64,000 nt of DNA. It comes from Metopolophium dirhodum (Eukaryota > Arthropoda > Insecta > Hemiptera > Aphididae). How positions within the stretch are numbered: the first letter of the stretch is position 1; every line of letters starts with the position of its first letter. Both the position numbers and the translations under genes were made by a program. A model generated the notes under the pieces. That model worked only from the letters and a program-made list of their open reading frames with translations, made no database searches and had not been told where the DNA came from. The DNA is taken from assembly GCF_019925205.1 (NCBI RefSeq), contig NC_083566.1, positions 11,222,001 through 11,286,000 on the forward strand. Reading direction: 5' to 3'. Shown in pieces: positions 23,796 through 35,350 of this stretch.

Positions 23796-25126
23796 TGAAA
23801 ATAAAAAAAAATATTCAATTTTAATAATTAAGTTAGATCCAACTAACTTCTAACCTAACCATAAATAATGTTATTTTTATTACATACAACTTATCTTATT
23901 TTATCTTTTTTAAATAAATACAATAAACTTTAATCTTTGTTTATATTGTAAGAACAAATATTATTAATAATCAATAAATACTTAAATTATAAATATTAAA
24001 TGTCAATACAAACAATTTATATTGTATTACATTTATCTAATATAGGTAGGTACGCTAAATATAATTAGGAATTAAGACTTTAAATTTGATTATAAATTAC
24101 AGCCAATAGCAATATTTAAATTTAATCATTCAAATGAATCATTCAATACTAAATACATTAATAACTTTGAATAATCTGCTTGGTTTAACCACAACATAAT
24201 TGTTCTCAAAATATATTAAAGTAATAAAATTATAAGTTTTAAACTGCCAAAAACAATTTGATAACATAAAAATGGTTTGAACATATTCTTGTATAGTTTA
24301 TTTTTTCTTAAACTTGAACTATGGGTATAAAGAAAAAAACTAATTTTATACATTTTAATTGATAAAATTGTTGATCTCCAATTTTATGAAAATTTTACAT
24401 GAGATTTGATATAACATATTAAATATTGAAGCAATAATGAAGCATATACTTTTTTTATAAAAATAATTATAAATTATTGACAATTTAACTGATCAATAAA
24501 TTATATATTAAATATATAACATTATTTTGAATATGCTATCTATCTAATTTAGACTACACAATTAGTTAATATTTTTGTTCTGAATTAAAATAATTGAATT
24601 TACATTAGTACATTACCTTTTGTTTGCTAATTTATAATGGGCAATAAATGTACAAATGTTAATTTAGTTTAGTTGTTTTTAAAAATGATAGGTCGTACAT
24701 GTGATAGGTAATACAAATGTTCAGTGGAAAAAACTGAATTAAGTTTTTAATTTATATTTTTATTAGGTATATAATTATTTACGAACAATAGAACTTTTTA
24801 TAGTATATCGGTTACCTTTAATTTTGAAACTTTTAATTTTGTGTAGTTTTCCATACCAAGAATGATGATAGAAATTAAATTTGGCGTTGATTATAAGTTA
24901 GAAAGTTATAGCCATTTGTTCTATTAATTGCAATTTGTAAATAATATTTATCAATTTATAACTTATAACTAGGTAATTGCTAAATAAAAAGGCCCCCAAA
25001 GGGATGGTGAACATCTTTTAATTTACAGAAATTACAATAAATTATTATTTATTATGTTCTAAGCGCAATAAAAAACTAAGGTAGGTAACCCCCGAGGTTT
25101 AGAAAAAAAAAACAAAAATGACATAC

Positions 25127-25173
25127 CTACGTAAAATGGCTATAACTTCATCAAATTTCTGTGCACCATCTTT
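25127..25173 (-). other. Possible upstream exon of MARF1 (47 nt)
   Basis: On the minus strand a polypyrimidine-rich acceptor (ttcttttcaacag) precedes 47 nt that end in a donor, CGTAG|GTATGT. One frame reads KDGAQKFDEVIAILR and looks coding, but the next exon (23795) is non-coding up to the MARF1 ATG. A further donor, GAAAAG|GTAAAG, at about 25577 could end a first 5' UTR exon. The transcription start would then be near 25.6-25.8 kb. Confidence 0.3.
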
Positions 25174-25599
25174 CTGTTGAAAAGAACACAAGATCAAAAA
25201 AAATAAATCCAAAATTTAAGGTGTTTGGTAAACTAAACATATTATACAATGATTTACGAAATATAGCAAGATAGATATTTCTTTCTACACACACACTGTC
25301 AAAATATAAAGAAAACAATTTTTTTACCAATACAATTTATAAACGTAAACAAACACGATGACAGTCAAAGTTTGATCGCGATTACATGAGCCATTCGAGC
25401 AGCTTATTATTCAACAATCCCCTTCACTTAATCATTGACATTAAATAAAATATTATTAATTTAATTATGAGTTTAACAGACAAACGTTTCGATTGCAAAC
25501 GCGGAGTCGCGGCAGTAGATCAATATAATATTATAAGAAGATAACAAGTCTACTTAGTATATTATTATACTTTACCTTTTCGGATGAAAAAAATAATAT

Positions 25600-27406
25600 T
25601 CGTATATGTGTTATAGTTATCGAGTAAATCGAAAACAATATTGAAACGGAATTTTTCTTTTTAAAAATAAATTTGTTAACCCGACGAAAACAAAAACACG
25701 AATAGAGACTTTATAGTTTATGGAGCACAGATGCACGGTACTCAGGGGAAGCTAGTCTGAAGTAAATTGTAAATAGTAAATAGTTTCTTTTTGTTATGGT
25801 TTTATCTGCAACCGTGGTTTTTCAGTTTTTGTACATGACCGATAAGCGATAAGCCAGGTTCACACGAAACGCGTGACAGATAATAGATAGGTACCAATAA
25901 TAAAATAACATTATTATTTATTTTTATTATTTATGGTATTTTACCGTGTGAGTATAGCGTTTCTATGACTTACTGGATATAAGTGAGTACCCTAGTTCGA
26001 GGAAACGTCTAGGCTTCTCGTGAAAAGAGTCATTGTTTAGTAATACTAAATTGGTATTTTGAATAGTCAAATGATTGTTTTCAACGTTTTCATGCCAGCT
26101 TACCCTTAATAAACAGGCATATCAGCTCTATAACACTGCGCATAAAATTGTGATAAAATGTTCCCCAGACTTGGAATAAACGCTAAAATATTGTACGCTA
26201 TAATAATAATCTACACATTTAATATTATTCTTGACTGGCCGTCTGGGAAACATGCGCGACGAAAATGAAATTTTAGCTGACATGCCTGTTTATTTAGTCA
26301 TGATTTTTTGTAACGATTTACTTATGAGGTACATTATTTGGTATATATTAGCATATATATTTATATATTATTTATTGTTCTATGATATTAGTCCGTGGTC
26401 GATACCCATGTCCATGATGTTGGTACCACTGATTTGTGGCGGTCTGATTTTGAAAGCAGAAAAGTTTTTGTTTTCGATTGTTTTGACTTTTGAGAGTGCG
26501 TAGAAAAAGAATTGAAAAAGAAACATGTTGGAATGTTTACTGTCTACACTAACTGTCTAGTTCTTATCCTATCTATATAGTCTTGAACTCGTGACTCGTC
26601 AGCAAGGAAAACATATACCGGAAATACTGCAGCGGTGGCCAAACGGTCGATCTCGGACGATTTCTAAGTCGATATCTCCCCATTTGTTAAACAATTCAGA
26701 GTTGGTGTATTTTTTGTTTTAAACAAAATAAACTGTTTGAGTTTCAAGCAGTATATTTAAAATAACTTCATTTAAATTTGATATGTCCATGAGCGCAACT
26801 ACAGGGGGGTTTGGGAGTGCTCAGCACTCCCAATATCAAAATTAGCACTCCCAAAGTCCCAAATTGTCTGTGACGGTTTCTTACAATATTGGTAATAGTA
26901 AAACTTCTGATTTTATAAATAATAATTTATGATAAATTATCAAAATATATTGTTCTTCTAAGTTAATTTGTAATGGTCAATGGAAACATCAAATGCGTTT
27001 ATTAAATTTGGTTTATCGCATTATATTAATCGTACTGTATACACAAATAAGTAGAATCAGTAAGTTTAATATTACCTATAGATTCCCGACCAATGTTCAA
27101 TAATCGTCGTTAAGAGAACGCGAAACATTTCAAGTTTAGTGACCTATCGATTTTAAAAATTTTTTTTTTCCAAAATATGTATTTTAGGGTGCTTTATAAC
27201 AATGTAATAAAAAAGCCCGGACAAACTTCGTTTTGAAGCTATTGATGAAAACTTCAAAAACCACATTTTTTTGGTAACGTGAATTTTTTTGAAAAAAAAT
27301 ACTTAGAATTGAATATTTAAATTTTTTTTTTCCAAAACGTGTATATTATCTATGCTAATATGACAGTCACAGTAAAGCAAATACTATAGATTAGAGTAAA
27401 GTTATT
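25600..27406. other. Spacer between divergent MARF1 and DDX1
   Basis: The spacer probably carries the MARF1 promoter near 25.6-25.9 kb. An open frame of 90 codons at 26231-26503 is rich in hydrophobic residues, but it has no recognisable family and no splice or start context, so I do not call it a gene. A repeat end lies at 26793-26880. The rest is AT-rich. Confidence 0.35.
26793..26880 (+). repeat. Transposon end of the 'GCGCAACTACAGGGGGG' family
   Basis: GCGCAACTACAGGGGGG is followed by GGGAGTGCT-CAGCACTCCC (a short hairpin) and TTAGCACTCCC. The words recur on the minus strand at 4150-4230. The other end was not found. Confidence 0.4.
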
Positions 27407-27451
27407 CCACAGATTATATGAAAATTATTATTATTTTCATATAATCTGTGG
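27407..27451. repeat. Perfect 19-bp inverted repeat with a 7-nt loop
   Basis: CCACAGATTATATGAAAAT is repeated exactly inverted at 27433-27451 around a TATTATT loop. It sits about 500 bp upstream of the DDX1 start. It could be the scar of a small element or a cruciform-forming site. Confidence 0.7.
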
Positions 27452-27543
27452 CTATTCGGTGCTAATATCACGGGCCAGAATCACAATCACAGAATAACTC
27501 CGCGTTACAATCATCAATATTACAATGAGCTGATAAAGTAAAT

Positions 27544-27563
27544 GTGAGTGAGTGAGTGAGTGA
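27544..27563. repeat. (GTGA)n microsatellite
   Basis: Five tandem GTGA units lie upstream of DDX1. Confidence 0.8.
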
Positions 27564-27789
27564 TAAATATTAAATATTAAACATTAATTATTCTGTGACA
27601 ATAAGGTAATGGTTATTTTTTTTTGTCGTGGAATTTTGAATTTTTATTTTTGAAGGTTTCGGTACACAGAATATTGATTAGGTACCCATAATATATACGA
27701 TATACCTACATTAATTGCTGTTGTAATTTTGACAATCAGATATTCAAATCAGATTTGGTAAATGTTATTTTTATTACCGTTCGTCTCAT

Positions 27790-27848
27790 CATTGATTATA
27801 AATACTAGTACTATAGTCTATAGTCTATAGTAGTATTTATAATCAATG
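27790..27848. repeat. Perfect 18-bp inverted repeat near the DDX1 start
   Basis: CATTGATTATAAATACTA (27790-27807) is inverted exactly at 27831-27848. The 23-nt spacer is built of TCTATAG units that can extend the hairpin by a further CTATAG/CTATAG pairing. It lies 118 bp before the DDX1 ATG, so it is in the promoter, the 5' UTR or a 5' UTR intron. Confidence 0.65.
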
Positions 27849-27965
27849 GTCTCGTACCCCCGTGTTTGGTCTCACCACGGAATAAAATTGATTAATAAAT
27901 TTGATCTAATTTTGATCTAATGGAACTGGTTTTCGTTTAGGTACCTATTATAGTTCTTATTGGGG

Positions 27966-30143
27966 ATGGCGGCGGCGTTTGAAGAGATGGGCGTTTTGCC
28001 CGAAATAGGTAAAGCCATCGAGGAAATGGACTGGCTGTTGCCTACGGACGTCCAAGCGGAAGCGATACCTCTAATTCTTGGCGGTGGTGATGTGTTGATG
28101 GCTGCGGAGACTGGTAGCGGTAAAACGGGAGCGTTTTGTTTACCGGTTATTCAAATAGTGTGGGAAACACTCAAACAATCTGGTAAACACCGGGATAGTT
28201 TACCGGGGAAGGTGTCTGGTGTCACAGAACCCTGGGCCATGAGTGTGTGGGATCGTTCGTCTGCTGTGGCCGTGACGCCAGACGGCAACAAATGTCAATC
28301 AAGAGAGCAAAAGGATTGGCACGGTTGTAGAGCTACCAAAGGCGTTAAAAATTCGGGAAAATATTATTTCGAAACAACTGTCACCGATGAAGGTCTGTGT
28401 CGAGTCGGCTGGTCTACGCCGGGAGCCGTGTTAGATTTGGGTACAGATAAATTTGGTTTTGGATTTGGTGGAACTGGCAAAAAGTCAAATAACAAACAGT
28501 TTGATTCTTACGGACAGAGTTTTGGTTTACAAGATACGATCGGCTGTTGGTTGGATCTAGACAATTGGACTATTGGATTCAGTAAAAACGGTACATATCT
28601 TGGTGATGCATTTAAAATACCTGCAAATTTAAAAACATCTGCATTTTATCCAGCTGTTGTTTTAAAAAACGCTGAAATAGCATTTAATTTTGGTGAATCA
28701 TCATTTAAATATGATATTCCCAAAGACTTCTCTGCTGTAAGTAAAGCACCCAGCAAATGCATTGAATTATCTCAGTGTAATGCTCCAAAAATAGATTCAA
28801 ATACAAAAAAGCCAAGTAACGCACCATATGCAATAATTATTGAACCTTCTAGAGAATTGGCTGAACAAACTTTTAATCAAATTAAAAAGTTTAAAAAATA
28901 CCTTGAAGAACCACAAGTTAAAGATCTTCTAGTAGTTGGTGGTTTTAGTATTAAAGATCAAATTGCTGCCTTATCATCTGGTGTTGATATTATTGTTGCT
29001 ACACCGGGCCGCTTGGAAGATCTTATATCCGGTGGCCATTTATCTTTATCTCAGTGTAGATTTTATATACTGGACGAAGCCGATGGATTATTAAAACAAC
29101 GCTATACAAAGCTTATAGACAATCTTCATGAGAAGATGCCAAAAGTTTCAAATGATGGTAAGAGACTTCAAATGATTGTTTGCTCAGCTACACTTCACGA
29201 TTTTGAAGTAAAAAAATTGGCGTCGCGTCTCATGCACTTTCCAACTTGGGTAGATCTTAAAGGTGAAGACGCTGTTCCTGAGACTGTACACCATGTCGTG
29301 GTTAATGTTGATTCCCAAAAGGATTCATCATGGACTTCATTGAAAAATCATATTCCAACTGATGGTGTACATGATAGAGATAATGTAAGAGCACTAAATA
29401 CATCTGAAGCTTTATCTCATGGAGTCAAGCTTTTAAAGGGTGAATACTGTGTCAAAGCTATAAACAAACACAAAATGGACAAAGCTCTCATATTTTGCCG
29501 CACTAAACTTGACTGTGATAATTTAGAAAAATACTTCAAACAACTTGGTTCTTTTTATACTTGTTGTACTCTTCATGGATCACGTAATGTTAATGATCGT
29601 AGAATGAATTTAGAAAAGTTTAAAAATGGTGAAATTAAGTTCTTAATTTGTACTGATGTAGCAGCTCGTGGAATTGATGTTAATGGGTTACCTTTCATGA
29701 TCAATATGACTTTACCCGATGATAAAACTAATTATGTACACAGAATTGGCCGTGTGGGTAGAGCAGAACGTATGGGGTTGGCCGTTTCATTTGTATCAAC
29801 TATCCCAGAAAAAGTGTGGTATCACGGTGAATGGTGTCCATCCAGAGGACAGAGGTGTTCAAATACTAATTTAACTACCAGCAAAGGCTGTTGCATATGG
29901 TACAATGAACCCCAATATTTGGCTGAAATTGAAGATCATTTGAACATCACTATACCACAGGTTGATTCGAAACTGGATATTCCAATGAACGAATTTGATG
30001 GAAAAGTCATGTATGGCCAAAAAAAAACAAATAAAGGACCCACGTATAAAAATCATTACGACCAACTATTATCTACTATCAATGAACTCACACAATTAGA
30101 AACTAAGGCTCAATATTTGTATTTGCACATGCTTAATAATTAA
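27966..30143 (+). CDS. DDX1: ATP-dependent RNA helicase DDX1 (DEAD box with SPRY insert)
   Basis: The 725-aa protein is encoded without introns. DDX1 is an RNA helicase that takes part in the HSPC117/RTCB tRNA ligase complex, in RNA transport granules and in double-strand break RNA clearance. Visible features are the Q-motif region (LLPTDVQAEAIPL), Walker A AETGSGKT (47-54), a SPRY domain inserted at about 93-250 (WAMSVWDRSS, GKYYFETTV, GFGFGGTGKKS), motif Ia PSRELAEQ, Ib TPGRL, DEAD at 370-373, SAT (motif III), and motif VI HRIGRVGRAER. The C-terminal extension GCCIWYNEPQ, EFDGKVMYGQKK is typical of DDX1. The SPRY insert between motifs I and Ia is diagnostic. The start is the ATG at 27966. 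The tail is about 15 residues shorter than the human protein. The 3' end faces NDUFB10 with only 161 bp between stop codons. Confidence 0.96.
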   Translation: MAAAFEEMGVLPEIGKAIEEMDWLLPTDVQAEAIPLILGGGDVLMAAETGSGKTGAFCLPVIQIVWETLKQSGKHRDSLPGKVSGVTEPWAMSVWDRSSAVAVTPDGNKCQSREQKDWHGCRATKGVKNSGKYYFETTVTDEGLCRVGWSTPGAVLDLGTDKFGFGFGGTGKKSNNKQFDSYGQSFGLQDTIGCWLDLDNWTIGFSKNGTYLGDAFKIPANLKTSAFYPAVVLKNAEIAFNFGESSFKYDIPKDFSAVSKAPSKCIELSQCNAPKIDSNTKKPSNAPYAIIIEPSRELAEQTFNQIKKFKKYLEEPQVKDLLVVGGFSIKDQIAALSSGVDIIVATPGRLEDLISGGHLSLSQCRFYILDEADGLLKQRYTKLIDNLHEKMPKVSNDGKRLQMIVCSATLHDFEVKKLASRLMHFPTWVDLKGEDAVPETVHHVVVNVDSQKDSSWTSLKNHIPTDGVHDRDNVRALNTSEALSHGVKLLKGEYCVKAINKHKMDKALIFCRTKLDCDNLEKYFKQLGSFYTCCTLHGSRNVNDRRMNLEKFKNGEIKFLICTDVAARGIDVNGLPFMINMTLPDDKTNYVHRIGRVGRAERMGLAVSFVSTIPEKVWYHGEWCPSRGQRCSNTNLTTSKGCCIWYNEPQYLAEIEDHLNITIPQVDSKLDIPMNEFDGKVMYGQKKTNKGPTYKNHYDQLLSTINELTQLETKAQYLYLHMLNN

Positions 30144-30304
30144 CTGTAACATTTTGTACAAAGTACTTATATTAAAAAAAAAACATACATTTTTTTATTG
30201 AACATTTGAAAATATAATTTTCTTCTCTAAATTCCTGACTGAGTTTTGTTTTCTAATTTTATACACTTCTGTATAATTATATACTGTGTGTTAAAAATCA
30301 TTGA

Positions 30305-32098
30305 TTACAAGCTATCTTTCTTCATTCCAGTTCCAACGGGTCCATGGCGTCTCTCCCATAACATGCGATTCAGTTGTTTTGCATAGCATCTCTCAGCAGT
30401 GACAGCAACGCCCAAATCGCCATCTACAAAACAAATTAATTTCAATTTTAATATTTCCATTTTAGTGTATTAAAAATTATGTTCTATACTGACATTTAAT
30501 TGAGTAATTTTCTTCAGCTTCCTGGTAAATGTCAGCCAATGGTTTGCATTTCCTCATGCCATCTGGTGATTCATAAATCCGACAATCTTCATACCTCTGT
30601 CTTAAAATAGATAGAATATTGCTATCTACCAGCCTGTAAAATTTAAATTTTAAAAATGTTAAGCTCTCAACATATTTTAACATTTTTTGTTGTAAATAAG
30701 AAAAATGCCAATAATAATCTTCGTATCAGAAAACATTACTAATATTTTCCTATTTTAGATTCTGAGCAGAGATGTATTGGTATTGAATTTATATTTTATT
30801 TTTGACGTCATCTTTGGGAGCAGTACATTTTTTTTGATTTTCAACTTTGAGGGTGGTTTCATGTAGGAATTGGATCTAGTCGATACTTTTAGGTTTTTAC
30901 TATACACAATGAAATTTGATAAATATTTAGATTAATTTTAAGCTATTTATATTATAAACCTATTCACTCTGTCTATAGTATTGACTTATAAAAAATTAGT
31001 TCAACCTGCCATATTAATAATACTAAAATAAATATACTATAAAATATCTTAAATATAGGCTAATACTGCCTAATAGACCGTCTCCTCAAATTTTTTTTAT
31101 GGAAATTATGAAAGAATCAACATTTGACGACAAAAAAGGAAATCGTTTATAATCTATTTAAAATCTATTTTTTTTAACTGTGACATAAAAAAATAAAATA
31201 TAACTAAAAATAAATGGATAATTCATTTTATACCAAAAATTGTTTATGATTTTCTTAAATAAGCATTTTTCAAGTGCATAATTTTAGATATTTAGTGCAT
31301 ATAAATGCATATGTTTTAACTTTTTAAGGCATATTTCAATGCATATTTTGCCAATTTTGAGTGCATAAATGCATGTTTATTTAGGCATTTTTTAAAGCAT
31401 GAACTTACGAGCCCTGAATCTCACATGCCGGTGCATTATCCTCTTAATGAAGTTTAAATACCAATATATTTATTATTTTGACAAATTCAATTTGTTTTGG
31501 CTGTCTTATAGATGTACCAAGTATCCATGTATTTAATATTAAATTTTATAAATACTTATATTTTAATATGTTTTTATAAAAGCATCCCCATAGTTTAGAT
31601 GATGTCTTACTCAATATTTTAAAACTTCAAGATGTATAAATTAAGTTTTAAATTTAAAAAAAAAACAATACCTATTTGTTAATAATCGCTCTATCTACTA
31701 TAGAATATTTTTCGATTTGTCACACATACTTATCCCGAATCAACTGTTGATTGGCTTCCCATTTGCAAAGTCTATCATCGTCATAACATTGATCAACTGT
31801 GGGCACTCTTCGCAATTGTTCATGATAGTAGTTGTAGTCTTGCTGATTGGGCTTTACAATGGTTTCTACAAACAAATGGCAAGTAAACGAAAACAAAACT
31901 CAATATAGCTATTACTAACAAATACAGTACAGGAAACAACGAGTAAACAGTAACTGTGTTACCTCTAACCCATATTGCGGGTCCAAGGAATACGCCTTTT
32001 AGGACCTCTAAAAAGTCTTCGATCGAGTTCCGACCGGTATGCACTTGTTTTTCGTAACCAAAAATCCTCCCCGGCATGGTGTCTGAATCCGAAGACAT
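30305..32098 (-). CDS. NDUFB10: NADH dehydrogenase (ubiquinone) 1 beta subcomplex subunit 10 (PDSW)
   Basis: This is an accessory subunit of mitochondrial complex I, on the intermembrane-space side of the membrane arm. The coding exons are 32098-31963, 31865-31730, 30633-30494 and 30423-30305, 531 nt in all (176 aa), with matching phases. The N terminus reads MSSDSDTMPGRIFGYEKQ, and the C terminus GPVGTGMKKDSL ends at a TAA. It has the PDSW cysteine arrangement CX6C (CYDDDRLC) and CX11C (C-RIYESPDGMRK-C), which form disulfides of a CHCH-like fold. The length agrees with the human protein (172 aa). It is divergent with RNASEK across 408 bp. The intron 30634-31729 holds a transposon fragment (31250-31420) and a diverged repeat end at about 30755. 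Confidence 0.93.
31250..31420 (-). repeat. hAT-like fragment with TGCATA-rich body in an NDUFB10 intron
   Basis: Inverted, the right edge reads CAGGGCTCGTAAGTTCATGC, a hAT-like terminus. The body is full of 'tgcata'/'atgcat' words, as at 17830-17890 and in the 50733-51388 element. The left terminus was not found. Confidence 0.4.
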
Positions 32099-32506
32099 TG
32101 TCGCGACGTTCCGATAGTATTTTAGTAACCGAAAGAAAACGAGAAAATCGTAGGAGTGAAAATTTTACGAACGTCGTCGTGCTATCAGCGGATTCTTATT
32201 TAGATAATCAGTCGGGACTCGGGAAGAACGACCTTTAGAAATAATTTGCCGGATAATGCGATAGCGAGACACACGGTATTTACGCGTACCACTGCTGGTG
32301 GCACTGTGTCTGTACTTATCAAGAAGTTAATATTTTGCTAAAAAAAATTGGGCGGATAGACTCATGAATCAAGATTACAATAATTATAAACCACTTTCAA
32401 GGTACACTCGATTGTGTCTCGAATTATTGTCGACATTATTTTATTTTATAGCATCAGATTTAAATTTGATTAAAAACTACAAAATCTCGCTCTTAAATCG
32501 AACGCA
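32099..32506. promoter_or_regulatory. Divergent promoter of NDUFB10 and RNASEK
   Basis: The two start codons are 408 bp apart on opposite strands. The segment is richer in CpG than its surroundings (e.g. 'tcgcgacgttccgatag', 'acgaacgtcgtcg'). I see no clear TATA box for either gene, which fits housekeeping promoters. Confidence 0.6.
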
Positions 32507-33981
32507 ATGAAATTCTGCGGACCTAAATTGTCCCTGTGCGGGATCATTATCAGCATTTGGGGAATAATCCAATTGGTGAGTGAACAGTTTTTTGTCGGTC
32601 GGCTATATCCGATGTTAACATTATTTTTAAGTCTGTAACAATTGTATTTGCCCAGGTCATGATGGGATTCTTCTATTACATCCGGAGTGTAGCGCTCATT
32701 GAAGACTTGAACATCTCCGAGGAACACAAATTTACTAATGCACAAGATTTCTACAGCACCGCCGACAAAATGTATTCTCTGGTAAGGAGTAACAAGTCAC
32801 TTATATAATAATGCTGTCATTAAAATATTTGATACTATGTAAAATCTGAAATTATTTTTATAGTTTGCATGTTGCACGCTGTTACCTACTGGGGCAGTGA
32901 CTCTTATAGTGTCATAAACTAGACCACACCTGGTTTTAAAAATGGGTGGGTATTTGTCTACAATAGGTTTACACCTGCACCATAAATTTAAATAAATCTT
33001 TTTAATTAGCATACACTATAACAGATACATAATTACCTAAATAGTCTTAGGTAGAATTAAAAATTATTTAAATGTTTAAATAAAAGTTTTTGGTGTTTGG
33101 TTCTAGGTTGCTCCTCATGTAGGTTATTAGAACCCCGAAATTCCTCCAGTTATAAATGTTATATTTTTTTTGCTAAACATTTTTAGGTAAAAATGTAAAA
33201 TAAATATAAAATTTTAATTTGAAGTACCTGTTTTATTAAATCATAATATATATTAAGTTTTTTGTGCCTTCATTAAAATATGTTTTAATATATTTTAACT
33301 CTGAATTAGAAAAAAATAATAAACACATAGAACTTTGGAATATTTGTACAGAAATAAATCTTACAAAATAAAATCACTTATAAAATACATGTGTATTTAA
33401 AAAAACGATATATTTAATCATAGTTTGGTTAGGTTATTAATTTATAATTGGGGATAGGATGATAGATTTATCAAAAAATGCATGCAAATATACTCTTAAG
33501 AGGACGATTTTTAAGTCAAATAAAGGCGGTAAACACATAAGTTAAAATACTTGTATAAGGGAAAAAATATTTTTCTTGGATATGTATGTTTATAAAATCT
33601 ATTAATTGTAATTAAATACTATTGTATACCTACTAAATCTAATCTAAAAGAAATATTTTAATATATTTTTTTTTTTATTTTTTTTTCTGGGCTTCCTCAG
33701 TAAGCATGCACGAGAGTGGCTAAACTTAACTTGAATAGAATTGCTATTATAATATATTTAAATTTATAATGACCTTATTCACCATATTTTAACAAACTAT
33801 TGAATTGTCTAAGTTTTTGTAATTGTTTTGTGATCAACGTACAATGTAAGCAGTTGATAACCTTTTCATTTTTTTTCAGAACGCATATAACTGTTGGATT
33901 GCTGCCTGCCTCTACATATTTACGCTTGTTGTATCAGGACATCAATTCTATATGAACAACCGCAACACAATGAGTTTGTAA
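32507..33981 (+). CDS. RNASEK: Ribonuclease kappa
   Basis: This is a small two-pass membrane protein, associated with the V-ATPase and needed for endocytic uptake; an RNase activity was described for the insect protein. The exons are 32507-32575, 32656-32781 and 33880-33981, all phase 0, giving 98 aa, which is the usual length. The sequence starts MKFCGPKLSLCGIIISIWG. Its first hydrophobic segment runs through residues 10-33. A luminal loop (ALIEDLNISEEH..) is followed by a second membrane segment (NCWIAACLYIFTLVVSGHQF). The second intron (1.1 kb) is AT-rich and shows no feature. A possible polyadenylation signal (AATAAA) lies at about 34318. Confidence 0.95.
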
Positions 33982-35350
33982 AATATTATTTATAATTTAT
34001 GTTACATTTTTATTATTTTTAAGAGGTTTTATTTTTTTGTTTTCTTCATTTTTTTTTTCTATTGCCTCCACGATCACATTTGAGTTATTCCACATTGTTA
34101 ACAGATTGTAAGATTATTGGGTTTTCGCATTGTCATATTGTCAAAAAATGTCATAGGTTATAAGAAGTAAATATGGAATATATATAAAATAATTAAATAT
34201 ACATTTGGTATTTTATACTGTTATACCAAATATTGTAAATTATTTATCATCTGTAGATTTTACTTTAACAATATTTATAAATAGAAGGTAGTTCAAAATT
34301 GTGTTAAATAATGTAATAATAAAATATGATTATATATTAAAATTATATTCTCAACAATATATTTTTTACTATTGAGCAAATAGTTAAAATTAATTAAATT
34401 GCACTTAAATCCGTGGTTTTAACTGTAGGCGAATAAAAATATACAAGCAATATTGATTTAAGTAATACGTGCAATTTTGCAAGTACAATATACATTTAAT
34501 GCTCATATTAATTTCTGATTGTATGCAGTGCGTATGAAAATTATATTATTCAAGTTGCACTTGTCAATAGCAGAGTGAAATTTGCTTCCGCCAATTAATG
34601 TCCTATAACGTCTTATCTACATGGTTATTCAACAGTTTATCGACTAAACTTACCAAGATTTGTTATTCCTAGTGTGTAAAAGACAATAATAAATATAAAA
34701 CACATCAACATTCCTTGATAAGTTAATTTTTTTTTATCTTTGAATTTTCAACTAATACAAAAAAAGGTGTTGCATGTGCAAGTACCGCAGTCATAATTTT
34801 GTATTAACAAATAACTAAAATATTTGGGATACATTTATTAAGGTCTTATAAAATTCTATATTTGATATGTTCAACATTTAACAGTTATTCTTATTTATTA
34901 GTTCCAAAAATAATATAATGGTATTAAAGCTATAAACGATTGTATACTAAAGTAAAAAAAATAAAATAAATTAATAGCTGTACAATAATAGATCATTCAA
35001 GTATAAAATAACTTTAACATCATATTAAAACATTTCAAAATGTGAGAAGACATTTTTATAACATAACAATGTTTTTATAACTATGACTTGAACAGTACAT
35101 TATTGGTTTTTCAAAAATATATTATTTCAATTTTTTAAAGTTTTAATAATAATGACAAAAATATCTTTGGGACAATAAATTATCAATTTAAAAAATAATA
35201 ATAAGTTACACAAAATTACCCTTAAGTTTAACATGAAAATATATAATAACAATTTGTTTACTGATAAGCTAAAACTAATAAATAATAATAATTATATTAT
35301 TTTATATACGTAAATGCCCATTTATGCATTTTGGTAAAAATTAAAAATTA
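33982..35350. other. 3' flanks of RNASEK and FPPS (tail to tail)
   Basis: AT-rich, without coding signal. It should contain both 3' UTRs. Confidence 0.4.

Noticed and set aside
26231..26503. 90-codon hydrophobic open frame
   Set aside because: AT-rich codons give Ile/Leu/Phe/Tyr by chance; no splice context, no recognised domain.
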